Positions 1-9,765 of a DNA stretch of 22,500 nucleotides are shown piece after piece (the first letter of the stretch is position 1; each line of letters begins with the position of its first letter). Location of the stretch: positions 112,113 through 134,612 of the forward strand of contig SZWC01003556.1 of NCBI GenBank assembly GCA_023375785.1, given 5' to 3'. This stretch comes from Penium margaritaceum. Taxonomy: Eukaryota > Streptophyta > Zygnematophyceae > Desmidiales > Peniaceae. The position numbers and the translations under genes were made by a program. The notes beneath the pieces are model-generated. The model was not told the origin of the DNA. It saw nothing but the letters and a program-made list of their open reading frames with translations, and searched no databases.

Positions 1-311
1 GGGGGGGAGAGGGGGGGGGGATGGAACGACAGGGAAGCCCCAAGAGGGGCAGACCTGGCAGGGAGTGTGCCGACACAGGCACGACGGCGGCAACGGCCAC
101 GGAAGAGGGCGGCAAGGGCGGAAGACCGCCACCGCGACAGAGGCGGCGACGGTCGACGGTGGCGGAAGCGGAAGCGGCGACGGCCGACGCCGGCGGAAGC
201 GGAAGCGGCAGAAGCAGAAACCGCAGGCCTGTTTATGGGCTTGATGCCATGTTGAATATGAGGGGACTAGGGGGACAGGAGAGGCCGAGGCGGGTGAGAC
301 GGGGGAGCTAA
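1..311. other. GC-rich low-complexity segment with a short open frame
   Basis: The segment opens with G runs and continues into purine-rich, GC-rich sequence in which a block of the form GGCGGAAGCGGAAGCGGC occurs twice between about 150 and 220. An open frame (21-311, +, 96 codons) encodes a basic peptide rich in Arg, Gly, Ala and Glu. It matches no domain I know and its residue bias follows directly from the base bias, so I do not call it a gene. It may be the end of a repeat that begins left of the window. Confidence 0.4.
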
Positions 312-1037
312 GTGTCGGGTGGACATTTAGCCGTCACCGGGAGCCGAGTGGATCTCGGCGACTGTGAGGAGGATGCCGGGAGTTAGCCGTGGGGCCGACC
401 CCGGCTCTCGATACTGTGAGGAGGAGGAGCTCTCGAGAGCTGTGAGGGGAGAGCTCTTGAGAGTCGTGAGAGAGGGGGGGGGGGGTCGAGGCAGGAGTTA
501 GGCGTGGAGCGGATCGAGAGAAGTTGTAAAACGTTTTGTGAAAAGAATGAGCAGAACAAGCGAGCCACGCGGACCCCTATCGGATCGCGTGGCTCGCTCG
601 AGCGGTTTGCCACCCAGCGTGGCGAACCACACATAGAACACCAGAGCTCGCTAGAGCAATCAGCGAGCGCAACCTCCGAAAACATGCAAGCGTTCCATCC
701 TATGTTGCATGAGAAACGAGTAGGCAGAGTAGGCTAGAACACACCAGAGAAAGGTAGGACTAGTCTAGGTGCGCTAACAAAGTTTGCTACTTTAACATAT
801 TCTGTCCCTAGATGTGAGCCCAAAGAAACTGAATCCAGCCTGGGGTGTGCCCCAGAACTGTTGAACGTTGTTTATTGGTTTTTTTACTGGGTCAAGGAAG
901 TTCCATCATTGAAGCACCCGCTACGGATCATTGAATTGACTCAAGACTAGCTTTGTACAATTCAATGGGCTTTCGCATTGTTGATAGGTTTAAGAAAAGG
1001 AAATCCATACATACAACCAACTTATTTTATCCCTTAC
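312..1037. other. Non-coding stretch with several inverted repeats
   Basis: No recognisable coding sequence. It holds a 14-bp perfect palindrome at 428-441 (AGCTCTCGAGAGCT), a 13-bp perfect-arm hairpin at 559-598, an adjacent 10-bp-arm hairpin with one G.T pair at 604-628, and a 10-bp inverted repeat at 929-938/958-967. GC content drops noticeably after about 740, which suggests a join between two different sequences. The weakest traces of the inverted-repeat family described at 1038 may begin near 985. Confidence 0.4.
559..598. repeat. Perfect 13-bp inverted repeat (hairpin)
   Basis: The arms AGCGAGCCACGCG (559-571) and CGCGTGGCTCGCT (586-598) are exact reverse complements around a 14-nt loop. 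A second hairpin follows at 604-628. Role unknown; hairpins of this kind are common in LTRs and MITE-like elements. Confidence 0.75.
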
Positions 1038-1229
1038 GACCATGCTTGAAATTACCTTATGTGTAGAACCTACTTCCTTCCTTGTTTACATTACTAGCCT
1101 ACTTCTTCATGTGCACAAGAAATGGTCATATTCTTTGTCATTCTACCTTCCTCATGCGGCCAACAAAATTCGTCACCTTTGCATTCATAGTCATGTTGAA
1201 CATGTGCTGTCATGTTTCATTACCTTTGT
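1038..1229 (+). repeat. Inverted repeat arm, left copy (192 bp)
   Basis: This 192-bp block aligns without gaps to the reverse complement of 3919-4110, which is also 192 bp, at about two thirds identity by eye. Weaker similarity may extend outward to about 985. A short open frame in it (1042-1236) has a counterpart in the other copy: both share the peptide pattern HKKWxYSxSFxLxH and later HSHVxH. Over 42 aligned codons I counted 12, 10 and 15 differences at codon positions 1, 2 and 3, too even to claim selection on protein. It could be two copies of an interspersed repeat or the terminal inverted repeats of one composite element. Confidence 0.6.
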
Positions 1230-1468
1230 GAAATGAGAAATCCATCCTAACAATTCTTATGATTGCTACCGTTATGTACCAGGCGTACAAGAGTCCCTAA
1301 CATTCTTGGGTGGACATTTTTGCGATTACACAAATAGCCCATCAAGCATTGAGAAATCAGTTTTCACTTCGAAGGTCGAGGGCGATTCGGCCAACTTCCC
1401 TCGTCCTCCGACGAACCTTCTCGCACTTTCTGACAACTTTGACCACTTTCAAGAATCGACGACATAAG
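1230..1468. other. Stretch between inverted repeat and candidate gypsy LTR
   Basis: I see no gene here. There are CGA/TTC-rich phrases but no domain and no clear repeat partner elsewhere in the window. It could be an upstream part of the gypsy LTR if that LTR begins earlier than the TGTCACGACC at 1469. Confidence 0.3.
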
Positions 1469-1773
1469 TGTCACGACCTTTCGGTCGACTTCTTGACACA
1501 TTAAGAAATATCAAGATTTTTCACCGTCCATATTCAAAGCCCCCTGATTCCTCAGCAAAGCTTCTCAATCCAACCACTCATGACGCGAATCCACACGCTT
1601 CACTCAGCGATTGTAACTCGATACTTGTATATATGTGTTGAATCATTTTGACACTTGTCATCAAAGTACACTTACCACTAATGATAAATTGCTCAAGTGT
1701 CCCAAATTCTCAAACGTCTTCTTCCTCGTAACTTCTATATGTTCATCATCTACTCTCCATTTGCCAGAACTCT
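1469..1773 (+). repeat. Candidate 5' LTR of a decayed Ty3-gypsy element
   Basis: The stretch starts TGTCACGACC, a beginning common among plant gypsy LTRs, has a TATATA box at 1629-1634, and ends next to a methionine-tRNA primer-binding site at 1774. The right edge lacks a clean CA end, and no 3' copy exists in the window, so both borders are provisional. The first bases form a small palindrome (CGACCTTTCGGTCG). Confidence 0.45.
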
Positions 1774-1785
1774 TGGTATCAGAGC
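1774..1785 (+). other. Primer-binding site (initiator Met tRNA) of the gypsy fragment
   Basis: TGGTATCAGAGC is complementary to the 3' end of plant initiator methionine tRNA, the usual primer for minus-strand synthesis in plant LTR retrotransposons. It lies about 180 bp upstream of the gag start. Confidence 0.85.
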
Positions 1786-1954
1786 GCAGCGGTGCTGGAG
1801 AGGCATCTGACTAATTTACCCATCTGGAGGACTACCTTGCACAAGCCGTCAGTGCATCTTGCACATCAAGACTTCCAGGACTTTTTGGCTATGACGTGAA
1901 AGTGAGAGAGCGCATCCGACAACTAGCACCGGGTCTTCGGCGACGACTTTGGTG

Positions 1955-3225
1955 ATGGAGGAGCAGAATCTACCTATTCCCACAAGCCCTGAAGCGGCAG
2001 CGAACGCTGGCGTGGCAGGCTATCTGGTAGCACGATTAATCCCTATGGCTCTGACGACCAACCTGGTCACGGATCCAACGACGGTAAACCAGCTGCCCCT
2101 ACCAACAGCCTCGACATTGGCAGCAAGAACGATAGGTGGCACCGGACAGGCGCAGATCAATGAGGACTTGGCGAACACTATCTCCGCACTCAAGGGGATC
2201 AACCACCATCTGCTCTAAGAACTCAACGACGTGATGGAGGCTCTTTGTAACGCAAGTGCATGGGAGGTGGTGCTCTTCGAGAGAAGTACCCATCTCTTGA
2301 GCAAACCTAAAGTTTGTCCAGCAACACCAAAACCGTACGATCATGCAAATTCCAAGGGACGGAAGGTTCGGATGTGGTTGACGATTTTGGAGGTGTGCTT
2401 CACCGCTGTTGGGGTCAACGACGATCAAAAGAAGATGAACCTTGCGGCTGCGCTTTTGCGTGGCATGGCACTTAGTTGGTGGTCTCATTTAGAAGCCATC
2501 CAATGGTAGCAGGAGACCGGCGGGGCCTCATCAACAGCCAAAGGTGCCCGCCTCATGTCGCTGAGCGCAGGCGTTCTACCCTTGGAGCAGATCAACCAGC
2601 AATGGCAAGACACGCTGAAGCCACAAACTGACTGGAACAAGTTCTCATGCGCAATGCTCGCACGATTTGGACGACTGAAGGAGAATTCCAACACACGGTA
2701 AAAGCTCCAACTTTCCGACAGTAGTCGAGTGTGGCAGTGTACTCGTGGAGATTCTGTAAGATCATCACAGGTGCAGACATTGCCCCCGACGAGCTCTGCT
2801 TTCAATACAACAACGGCCTCAAGCGAGACATCCAGCGAGCAATCTCCATGTTCGGCATCCAAAACGACCTGCCGCGGCTGATCACAGTAGAAAAAAGGAT
2901 CGACAGCACCGACGACAACGCTCGGATTCAGGAATCCTATGGCTGGCGACCTCCTTATTATGGAAATGGAAAAAGCCACTAGGGGGACTCCTCAACTTTG
3001 ATGGAAGTGGACACCGTCGACAAGAGAGACACGTGCACTTGCTACAATTGAAAAAAAATTGGGCATATCTCAAGCAACTTCCAGAGAAAGAAGAAGGCCA
3101 AAAGAAGGAGAATTCACAGAAAAATGAGTCAAAAATGGCAGAGGACAGGAGTGAAAGGCGCAACTGTTGTCCATGAGGAGCAATCTGCACCAAACGATCG
3201 TCCATCTGAACAGCCTACGACGCCG
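1955..3225 (+). pseudogene. gag: Ty3-gypsy gag remnant, frameshifted, with stops
   Basis: This is a decayed gag, the structural protein that packages retrotransposon RNA. The first ATG is at 1955. The retrotransposon gag domain lies at about 2340-2730, with the family hallmark of an LLRG segment followed by WW (LRGMALSWW). The frame then shifts near 2725, and the domain continues as AVYSWRF and LKRDIQ. A CCHC zinc knuckle begins at 3040 (CYN, then a TGA where the second Cys should be, then KKIGHIS); the final Cys is also lost. Stops in the reading path include TAA 2216, TAG 2507, TAA 2699, TAG 2980 and TGA 3049. The gene is non-functional. Lineage within gypsy not resolved. Confidence 0.85.
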
Positions 3226-3289
3226 TAGAGGGTTTCTGAGATCACAAAGTTCATTGAGGGGTATGAGGACGACCAACCGGCAATACTGC

Positions 3290-3513
3290 TAAAAGAACAA
3301 CCCCGAGGTTGCAAGAGTCGCTGAACGATACCAGCACTATTGGATGGAGGAGCTTCTCACAGTTTTGTAAACAATGACATGGTTTGCAAACTGGGTTTGC
3401 AGACCGACCCAGGGGTGTTTGAGGGAAAAGCCGTCGATGCGAGATTGCAAATACGGAGACTCATAGAACCACTACGACTAAAAGTAGGAGATCTGTGGGA
3501 TGTAATGGTCTAG
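3290..3513 (+). pseudogene. Retropepsin-like aspartic protease remnant (gypsy)
   Basis: The translation contains ALLDGGASHSFVN with the catalytic Asp codon at 3343-3345. In retrotransposon proteases this motif is normally D-S/T-G-A-S-H-x-F; here the middle residue is Gly, so the active site is altered. A downstream segment (KLGLQT) fits the family. A stop lies just upstream and the frame ends at TAG 3511. The position after the zinc knuckle and before the pol linker is the standard gag-PR-pol order. Confidence 0.75.
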
Positions 3514-3598
3514 AGGTCATGTCAAACGAGTGACCACAAATCATTGTCTGAAAAGATTTCATGTACCATCATAATCCGCACGTTAACTAGAACAGCGG

Positions 3599-3920
3599 CG
3601 ACGTCTACATGGGAATCAAAAATGCCAAGCGACAACTTCCGCGCGTGGGATGAAAGACGACAGCGGAAGAAGTAGAGGTGAAAGTAGTAGGGGAAGCTGC
3701 TGTGACCAACAAGCAACAACGTGTGCAGCCGATACCGGTCAACATGTCCAAGTACTGTATACAACAAGGAGCTCATGCATGGCTCGTATATTTAGAGCCA
3801 ATAGAAGAAGCGGAAGTCGGAGCAGCTGACTCATCAGCCTCAGTGGCATCAACAAAGTCCGCGATGGTACCCGAAGATTTCACACCTCTCATCCAAGAGT
3901 TTGCGGACGTCCTCCCCGAC
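3599..3920 (+). pseudogene. pol: Gypsy pol linker and extreme N-terminus of RT, truncated
   Basis: In a third frame the sequence reads through a linker to VPEDFTPLIQEFADVLPDE, the segment that precedes the reverse transcriptase domain in many plant Ty3-gypsy elements. It has one internal TGA (about 3650). Homology stops abruptly at about 3920, exactly where the right inverted repeat begins. The palm domain, RNase H, integrase and 3' LTR are missing. The sharp edge indicates a rearrangement or insertion rather than gradual decay. Confidence 0.75.
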
Positions 3921-4110
3921 GAAGGAAATGAAATCTGATGGTAGATGCTTAACATGGCTATGATTATAACAACAAGAAATCTGCTTGGCCACATGAGAAA
4001 GGTGGAATGAAAAAGAATATTTCCATTTCTTATGTGTGTGGAGAACTACGGTAACACATTTATGGAGGAAGAAAGTAGGCACTACATGTAAGGAAATTTA
4101 TAACATGGTC
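3919..4110 (-). repeat. Inverted repeat arm, right copy (192 bp)
   Basis: Reverse-complement partner of 1038-1229, aligned without gaps over 192 bp at roughly 65-70% identity. It abuts the truncated gypsy pol at its inner edge. Confidence 0.6.
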
Positions 4111-4514
4111 ATGAATGTAACGGGTTGAAAAAGAACTAGTCGTATATGCACACTGTCCTTTCAAACTGTTTACCTACCAACTTTCATCAATTGCCACTTT
4201 GAATTTCCAAGTTTTGAGTACTTTACCTCCATGTCATAGGAGTAGATCCATTCTTCATCTACTCAGTGGATTCTCCGCTCTATTATGAGAGGGATAAATT
4301 CTTTTATTTTAAAAGGGGAGGTACATCCTGACGATGGTGATTTCAACTGGCAACATGATGTACCATATTGTTTCCTCAGATTTTCCCTTCTTGACAACCT
4401 TTTTGGTGATTGTTTTAGTCTCCTAACATTGGGACTGATTCAGTTATTTATTTGGTTGTTTATTGACACTTTCCAATAGTTTTGGAAACCCTAGATTTTC
4501 CCATTGTCCAGCTC
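4111..4514. other. Flank left of the nested retrotransposon stack
   Basis: AT-richer sequence with no recognisable gene. A 64-codon open frame (4285-4479, +) has no known domain. It ends at the target site of element E1: bases 4510-4514 (AGCTC) correspond to AACTC at 21629-21633. Confidence 0.4.
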
Positions 4515-4634
4515 TGTCAAGATTTGCAGAATGTGGATGGTTGAATCTGAACCAAAATCTGAAAGGACACGGCGTGGACGATGAAATATGAAATTCATGT
4601 AGGAATTTGTAGATCACATGGAGAATTACATGGA

Positions 4635-5207
4635 TGTTGGAAAGGTTGCCATCAACCCGGCATATTCCACTTGAAGTTGGGTATCTGATGAATGAAATGG
4701 GTATTTCAGTAACTCCAGGAGATGGTAATCAGATTTTGCTTCAAAAGAGTGGCAGGCCAGGAGTTCGACCTCACTCACCTACCAATCAACAGTTGTAGGA
4801 ATAACGTACGTACAGGCAGCTTAACTGACCATCGATCACCACCTGGCTACCAGTGATCGATGGCCACATCCACGGCTATGATGACTCCACATAATCTCTT
4901 GTCCTACTCTACAGCATGCGTGGACATCCGCAGAACACAGCTCGCTGTCCGTGGCACAAGAGACCTCGGAGATTCCAACATCTCCAGTGCCATTGCGACG
5001 AAAGCCATGCCACCCATATAGCCCACTAGTCTAGAGTAGTCAGTTAACTGTTTCCTCAGTTCACTTGCATGGGTGAATCCTGTGATGTACCTAGCAACGG
5101 GAATGAAATTTCTTTATTGGTGATGCTCACTCTCGTGATGCTGTTCATGGATCTTTGTGCAAGAAATTCAAGAACGTCCATCAATGGCTTGATCCTGAAT
5201 TTCAACA
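4635..5207 (+). repeat. E2 5' LTR
   Basis: 573 bp, TG...CA ends, matching 8485-9060 at about 95%. It contains an internal inverted repeat around ACCATCGATCAC...GTGATCGATGG (about 4829-4862) and a weak TATA-like CATATAG near 5015. Two bases separate its end from the PBS. Confidence 0.92.
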
Positions 5208-5209
5208 AT

Positions 5210-5221
5210 TGGTATCAGAGC
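5210..5221 (+). other. E2 primer-binding site (initiator Met tRNA)
   Basis: TGGTATCAGAGC lies two bases after the 5' LTR end, a full match to the canonical plant Met-tRNA PBS. Confidence 0.9.
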
Positions 5222-5504
5222 AGGGGCCATCCTGACGGCTTGAATTTGCCTCTCAGTCATTTGGGAGGAGGAGGAGGTTCAGGAGGTGGTGCCCACCACC
5301 TCTGCTGGCGGCAGTGGGTTTTTTGTGCTTCAAGAAGTGAGCCAGCCGCTTCGGAAGTGAGGCCTGGTTCATGTGGCTGAGACGGGCTGCCACTGTGGCT
5401 TCTGGGTTGCCATCAAGGGATGACGGCTGCAAGGAATCATCCTGAAGCAACAATTTTACTTTCAGACTAACAAAAAAAAAGGGCGTGACTACCTTCTCCA
5501 GCAG

Positions 5505-7262
5505 ATGATGTGTGACTTCAACGGCAGAAGCAGAATTTCTTTCGTGTGGAGCATCATGGACCAGAGGTGTACCAACGTGATGAGCTCCGTTCATGTTCCT
5601 GTTTTCAATGGCGAGTCTTACCACCAGTGGGATTTTTCAATGAAACTGCATCTGATGTCCCACGATCTGTGGAGTGTGGTGGAAGGCAAGCCGCAAGATC
5701 TACTCAATTCAATAACAAAGGAGCACAAGAGGAGACGAGATATTGCCTTCTCAATACTCGGCCAGCATGTCTCTTTGAAGTACCAGATCCTCCTCCATGA
5801 AAACAATCCAAACGATGATCCCCACGTTGCTTGGCAAGCATTGAGGCCCTTCGTCATCAAAACGGATCCAGTGGTGATTGAGGAGCTTTGGCACGAGATG
5901 AATTTCAGAAGGGTGAAGAAAAATCAGCGAATATCTGATCACATCTTGTGTCTGAAATCCATGGCTTATCAGCTCCAAGATCTTGGTGAGTACGTTGCAC
6001 CAAGGGACTTCGCTCTCATTCTTCTACTATCACTCCCAGATCACCTCCACGGTGTTATGCGAGACAACTACATCATTCGCTTTTCAGAACAACAATCAGA
6101 CTCCCAGTCAGGTGACAGGGATCTTGATATGCTTATTGATGATGTCATACGTGCTGAAAAGAATGATCTTGGACTTACTGGACCCCTAGACGCTGCACTA
6201 AAGATGATAGGTCTTCCAGAAGGCTCAAACAGAGAACAACAGCCGTCAAAGTTACCAGTTACATACGGCAGAAAACGGTCTGTCATGTTCCAAGGATCCT
6301 GCTGGGAGTGCAAGAGTTATGGCCATGCCCGGTACTTCTGCCCTCTTCTAAAATACAAGAGGAGGAAACGATCAAATCAACATGGGCAGAAGCATGAGTC
6401 ACCAACAATCAGCTGCAGCAGACAGGACACACGACAGAAGTTCTCAGCTGTACAAGGACTCACTGCATCCACGGTACCAGCTGTGCCAACAGCTGTCAGA
6501 TCTACAGCAGTATCCTCAGCTCTGGGATCCCAAGCTCCAGTGAACATAGACAAATCACCACCCCCATCACCACCAGGGCTTCGGAGAAGAAAACTGCATC
6601 AGAACTGTGATGAAAGCTGCCCTTTTGAGTGTTGGGGACTCCACTCAGCAAGACGTCATATTCCCTCTGGTGATGTTTCCATTAATGAAGTGGCTTTCTT
6701 TTGTGATGAAGTCTTAACCTCAGCGGCCTCAAACTCACTGTCCGCATCTTCAGCAGAAGTCTCAACTTCAGTGATCCCATCTCAATTAGCTCCAATGTCA
6801 ACTTCTGCATCTGCATCACCTGTCTGCATTTTCACCTCAATCCAGACTTTAAAAATTCCACATTTGGCTTCAGGCTCTGCATCCGCTCAAGCTCCAGCAG
6901 TTTCTGCCTCCGGCCCAACTACTATTGACTCTGCTCTGGCAGCATCGACCTCAGCCTCAACATCAAGGTCAGGTTGGACTTCGGCATCATCCACCTCCTC
7001 CATCAGAGCTTTAACTGTGATAATGCCTACAACTGTGGCATCAGCAATTGCTCTGTCTTCAGTTTCCTCCAATCTTTCAGCTTCAGCTGTTGCATCAACG
7101 TCAGAAGAATCAGTTCCTGCTGGGGCGACCAACCTCTCAGCTTCTGCTTCTGTATCAACTCCATCAGAAACATTACAACACTGTGCTTCAGCTGCATCAT
7201 CGATGAGTGACGACGGCCAGCAGAGGACAATTTCATTTGGGAAGTGGCAGCCAAGAGTGTAA
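5505..7262 (+). CDS. gag: Ty1-copia gag polyprotein (UBN2, CCHC zinc knuckle), no pol
   Basis: The frame is open for 585 codons. The ATG at 5556 (MDQRCTN) is the more likely start, because the copia N-terminal motif follows closely (FNGESYHQW at residues 34-42, DLWSVVEG after it). Residues about 105-225 form the UBN2 gag domain (IEELWHEM, HILCLKSMAYQL, LLLSLPDH). Cys266, Cys269, His274 and Cys279 form a CX2CX4HX4C knuckle (CWECKSYGHARYFC), which binds RNA in this family. A second cluster, Cys368, Cys372, Cys376, His380 and His385, is not a standard knuckle. Residues 400-570 are Ser/Ala/Thr-rich. The frame ends at TAA with no pol behind it. An uninterrupted gag in an element with about 4% LTR divergence suggests recent function, using enzymes from other copia elements. 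Confidence 0.88.
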   Translation: MMCDFNGRSRISFVWSIMDQRCTNVMSSVHVPVFNGESYHQWDFSMKLHLMSHDLWSVVEGKPQDLLNSITKEHKRRRDIAFSILGQHVSLKYQILLHENNPNDDPHVAWQALRPFVIKTDPVVIEELWHEMNFRRVKKNQRISDHILCLKSMAYQLQDLGEYVAPRDFALILLLSLPDHLHGVMRDNYIIRFSEQQSDSQSGDRDLDMLIDDVIRAEKNDLGLTGPLDAALKMIGLPEGSNREQQPSKLPVTYGRKRSVMFQGSCWECKSYGHARYFCPLLKYKRRKRSNQHGQKHESPTISCSRQDTRQKFSAVQGLTASTVPAVPTAVRSTAVSSALGSQAPVNIDKSPPPSPPGLRRRKLHQNCDESCPFECWGLHSARRHIPSGDVSINEVAFFCDEVLTSAASNSLSASSAEVSTSVIPSQLAPMSTSASASPVCIFTSIQTLKIPHLASGSASAQAPAVSASGPTTIDSALAASTSASTSRSGWTSASSTSSIRALTVIMPTTVASAIALSSVSSNLSASAVASTSEESVPAGATNLSASASVSTPSETLQHCASAASSMSDDGQQRTISFGKWQPRV

Positions 7263-8000
7263 AAGTACTAACACAACCGGATGGACTGGTTCGCACGGAG
7301 AGGAATGTGCATTGCGAACCACTCCATCCGCATCCAAATGGAGCCAAAGCAGCAAGCAACACCGGCAGTAAGATGTATTACAGAAAAGAGCATTGTTCGT
7401 ACAGGCGAAGTGGCAGGCAGTGGTGGGAGCCAGCAGCAGCGGATGCTGAGGATCGGCGGCAGCAGAGCATCAGAAACCCTGATCGATTACCAACAGGCAG
7501 TGAGCGGCGGCGGCGATCAGCAGTTAACAGGACTGGCGACATGCACGGGGCAGCAGCCACAAAGAGGAGAAGCAGTAGGAGGCATGATAGGACAGCATCA
7601 GCAGAGATGAGAGCATTGCCTCTCTTCAGGCGACTTGACGAGATGCAGTAAAGGGCAGCAGCTGACACCGGGAGCGACAAATTTGACTGAGCTGCCGGAA
7701 GCAGTGAACAAAGCAGTTAACATGCAGATGACCCACTGTGCACCAGCTGCACAGCAGCAGAGCCGCCACAAACCAGTACTGGATAAGCCGTGGATGGCAG
7801 GAAAAAAAGGGCAGTCGCAGTAGTCACGGCAACACTGGATTGCTCAGCGGAAACAGCAAACAACAGGAAGCAGTGGTGAGAAGTGGCGCGCAATGAACAT
7901 CGGCACGCAAACTGCAGCGGCGAGCAGGGGCACTATGTGGCGAGCAGCGGATAGTAGCAGCAGCAAGCCAAGGACAGCAGCGGAAGCGAGAAGCCGCAAG

Positions 8001-8060
8001 CAACATCAGCCGCAAGCAGCAAAGATCAGCGGCAAGCAGCAAAGATCAGCGGCAAGCAGC
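8001..8060. repeat. Three tandem 20-bp units
   Basis: AAAGATCAGCGGCAAGCAGC occurs exactly at 8021-8040 and 8041-8060, preceded by a variant at 8001-8020. Probably replication slippage in CAG-rich DNA. Confidence 0.9.
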
Positions 8061-8473
8061 AGAAACCAGCAGCAGCAATCAGCGGCGAACAGCGGCAATC
8101 AGCGCAGTGGAAACCAGCAGCGAAGAACAACAGCAAGCAGCGGCAACTAGTGATGAATGGTGAAAGGCAGGGATCTGCTCATCACCAAAAACATCGCTCC
8201 CGCCGGATCCCACAGCTGATCACAGCTGCTCGCAACAGCTCGCGGCAGCGTGCAGCAGCTCCGAGCAGCTTGCAGTAGCTTGCAGCAACTCGCAGAGCTT
8301 GGAGCAGTTCATAGCAGCGGACCGCACCAAATCGGCAAAAAGTGTTCAACGCTAGAACTCCTTGACCGCATCACGACAATGCAGTGCTTGAACCCGACGT
8401 CAACGTCATGTCAGAGGCGGTGAACCGGTCGGCTCAAACGGAGGGGTGGGGTCGGGGTGCCGGCTTGTGTGGC

Positions 8474-8484
8474 ACGGAGGGGTA
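8474..8484 (+). other. E2 polypurine tract
   Basis: ACGGAGGGGTA directly precedes the 3' LTR at 8485, the place of the plus-strand primer. The same 10-mer ACGGAGGGGT also occurs 36 bp upstream at 8438-8447, so there may be two priming sites. Confidence 0.65.
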
Positions 8485-9060
8485 TGTTGGAAAGGTTTCC
8501 ATCACAACCCGGCATATTCCACTTGAAGTTGGGTATCTGATGAATAAAATGGGTATTTCAGTAACTGCAGGAGATGGTAATCAGATGTTGCTTTAAAATA
8601 GTGGCAGGCCAGGAGTTCGACCTCACTCACCTACCAATCAACAGTTGTAGAAATAGCGTACGTACAGGCAGCTCAACTGACCATCGATCACCGCCTGGCT
8701 ACCAGTGATCGATGGCCACATCCACGGCTATGATGACTCCACACAATCTCTTGTCCTACTCTACAGCATGCGTGGACGTCCGCAGAACACAGCTCGCTGT
8801 CCGTGGCACAAGAGACATCGGAGGTTCCAACATCTCCAGTGCCATTGCAACGAAAGCCATGCCACCCATATAGCCCACTAGTCTAGAGTAGTCAGTTAAC
8901 TGTTTCCTCAGTTCACTTGCATGTGTGAATCCTGTGATGTACCTAGCAACGGGAATGAAAGTTCTTTATTGGTGATGCTCACTCTCTTGATGCTGGTGCA
9001 TGGTTCTTTGTGCAAGAAATTCAAGAACTTCCATCAATGGCTTGATCGTGAATTTGAACA
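8485..9060 (+). repeat. E2 3' LTR
   Basis: 576-bp copy of 4635-5207, TGTTGG...AACA, followed at once by the target duplication ATGGA at 9061-9065. Confidence 0.92.
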
Positions 9061-9442
9061 ATGGAGAGTTCCCTGAACAGGGTGCAAGGAAGTAGCCACA
9101 AGTGTAGACTTGTGGACTGATTGGACGACCGTCCTGGATGCCTTTGTAAGAAGAAGAGGCTAATTCTAGGAACCAAACCTGGAGCAGACAGCTTGTAGAG
9201 CCACTAGCTTGCACTGAAGAAGGTGCATGCCTTTGTAAGAAGTGCTTCCTAAGGCACTGGCTTGTAGTGTCAGAGGGTGAGGCTAGTAGAGGGAGATTTT
9301 GGAGGCATTAGAAGGAATCTGAAGGCATAAGCTGATATCATAATGCATGTCAAGGTATGCTAGCTTGAGTGATCTGAGCCCCTTTAAGTATTCCTTGGAG
9401 TACCTCCTTGGAGGTTCTTGCCTTGGAGGTTGCAGGTACTTG

Positions 9443-9464
9443 CATAACCACCTGGGTGGTTATG
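9443..9464. repeat. Hairpin in E1 LTR
   Basis: CATAACCACC (9443-9452) and GGTGGTTATG (9455-9464) are exact reverse complements around TG. The right arm can also pair with TAACCACC just downstream, so two hairpins compete. The other E1 LTR retains a weaker version (AACCAT/ATGGTT near 21309). Confidence 0.8.
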
Positions 9465-9765
9465 TAACCACCCAGGCAAACTGAGCGTTCACCTGGAAGA
9501 TGAAGGGTCACTGGCAGCGAAAAGGTTACCAGGAAGTTGGAGGAGGTTGTAGTGGTGAGTTGACCAACCACCCTTCAGTTGAAAGCTGAAGGGTCATAGC
9601 TTCAAAGCGCCTCCTAGGGTGCCTTGAGTGTTGAAGAGGACAGGATTTGAGCCCCACCTCCCTCAATTGAAGGAGGTGATTTTTTTGTCCCTCCAACCTA
9701 GATAAAATGTACCAAAAAATGCATTTTGGCCAAACCCGGCCATTGAAACTGGATAAATTACAACA

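Larger units (their letters stand above)
7263..8484 (+). other. E2 CAG-rich 3' internal region without pol
   Basis: No retrotransposon domain appears in any frame. The sequence is dominated by CAGC/GCAGC words. Open frames (for example 7244-7651 and 7893-8150, +) are Gln/Ser/Arg-rich as a by-product. A 20-bp unit is repeated three times at 8001-8060. Around 8200-8330 CAGCTG/CAGCTC words form many short palindromes. It replaces the roughly 3 kb of pol expected in an autonomous copia element. Confidence 0.7.
4635..9060 (+). mobile_element. E2: Ty1-copia type TR-GAG element (gag only)
   Basis: The element is 4426 bp with LTRs 4635-5207 and 8485-9060, both TGTTGG...AACA. Target-site duplication ATGGA is perfect (4630-4634 and 9061-9065), and the flanks join to rebuild the E1 LTR. 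It has a Met-tRNA PBS at 5210 and a purine tract before the 3' LTR. The only coding region is a 585-codon gag. The 1.2 kb behind gag is CAG-rich and has no protease, integrase, RT or RNase H. That composition matches terminal-repeat retrotransposons with a GAG domain, a known non-autonomous plant class. LTRs differ at about 25 positions plus small indels. Confidence 0.9.
4515..9765 (-). repeat. E1 3' LTR, split by the E2 insertion
   Basis: This LTR is in two pieces, 4515-4634 and 9066-9765, about 820 bp when joined. Joining across E2 gives a contiguous match to 20839-21628, for example the phrase AGATCACATGGAGAA on the left side and GAGTTCC...GTAGCCACAAGTG on the right side. It includes a 10-bp-arm hairpin at 9443-9464 and the conserved phrase GGCCAAACCCGGCC near its + strand end. 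Confidence 0.75.

Noticed and set aside
4758..4775. Pol III B box in the E2 LTR (GAGTTCGACCT)
   Set aside because: The match to the B-box consensus is imperfect and no A box or cloverleaf precedes it.
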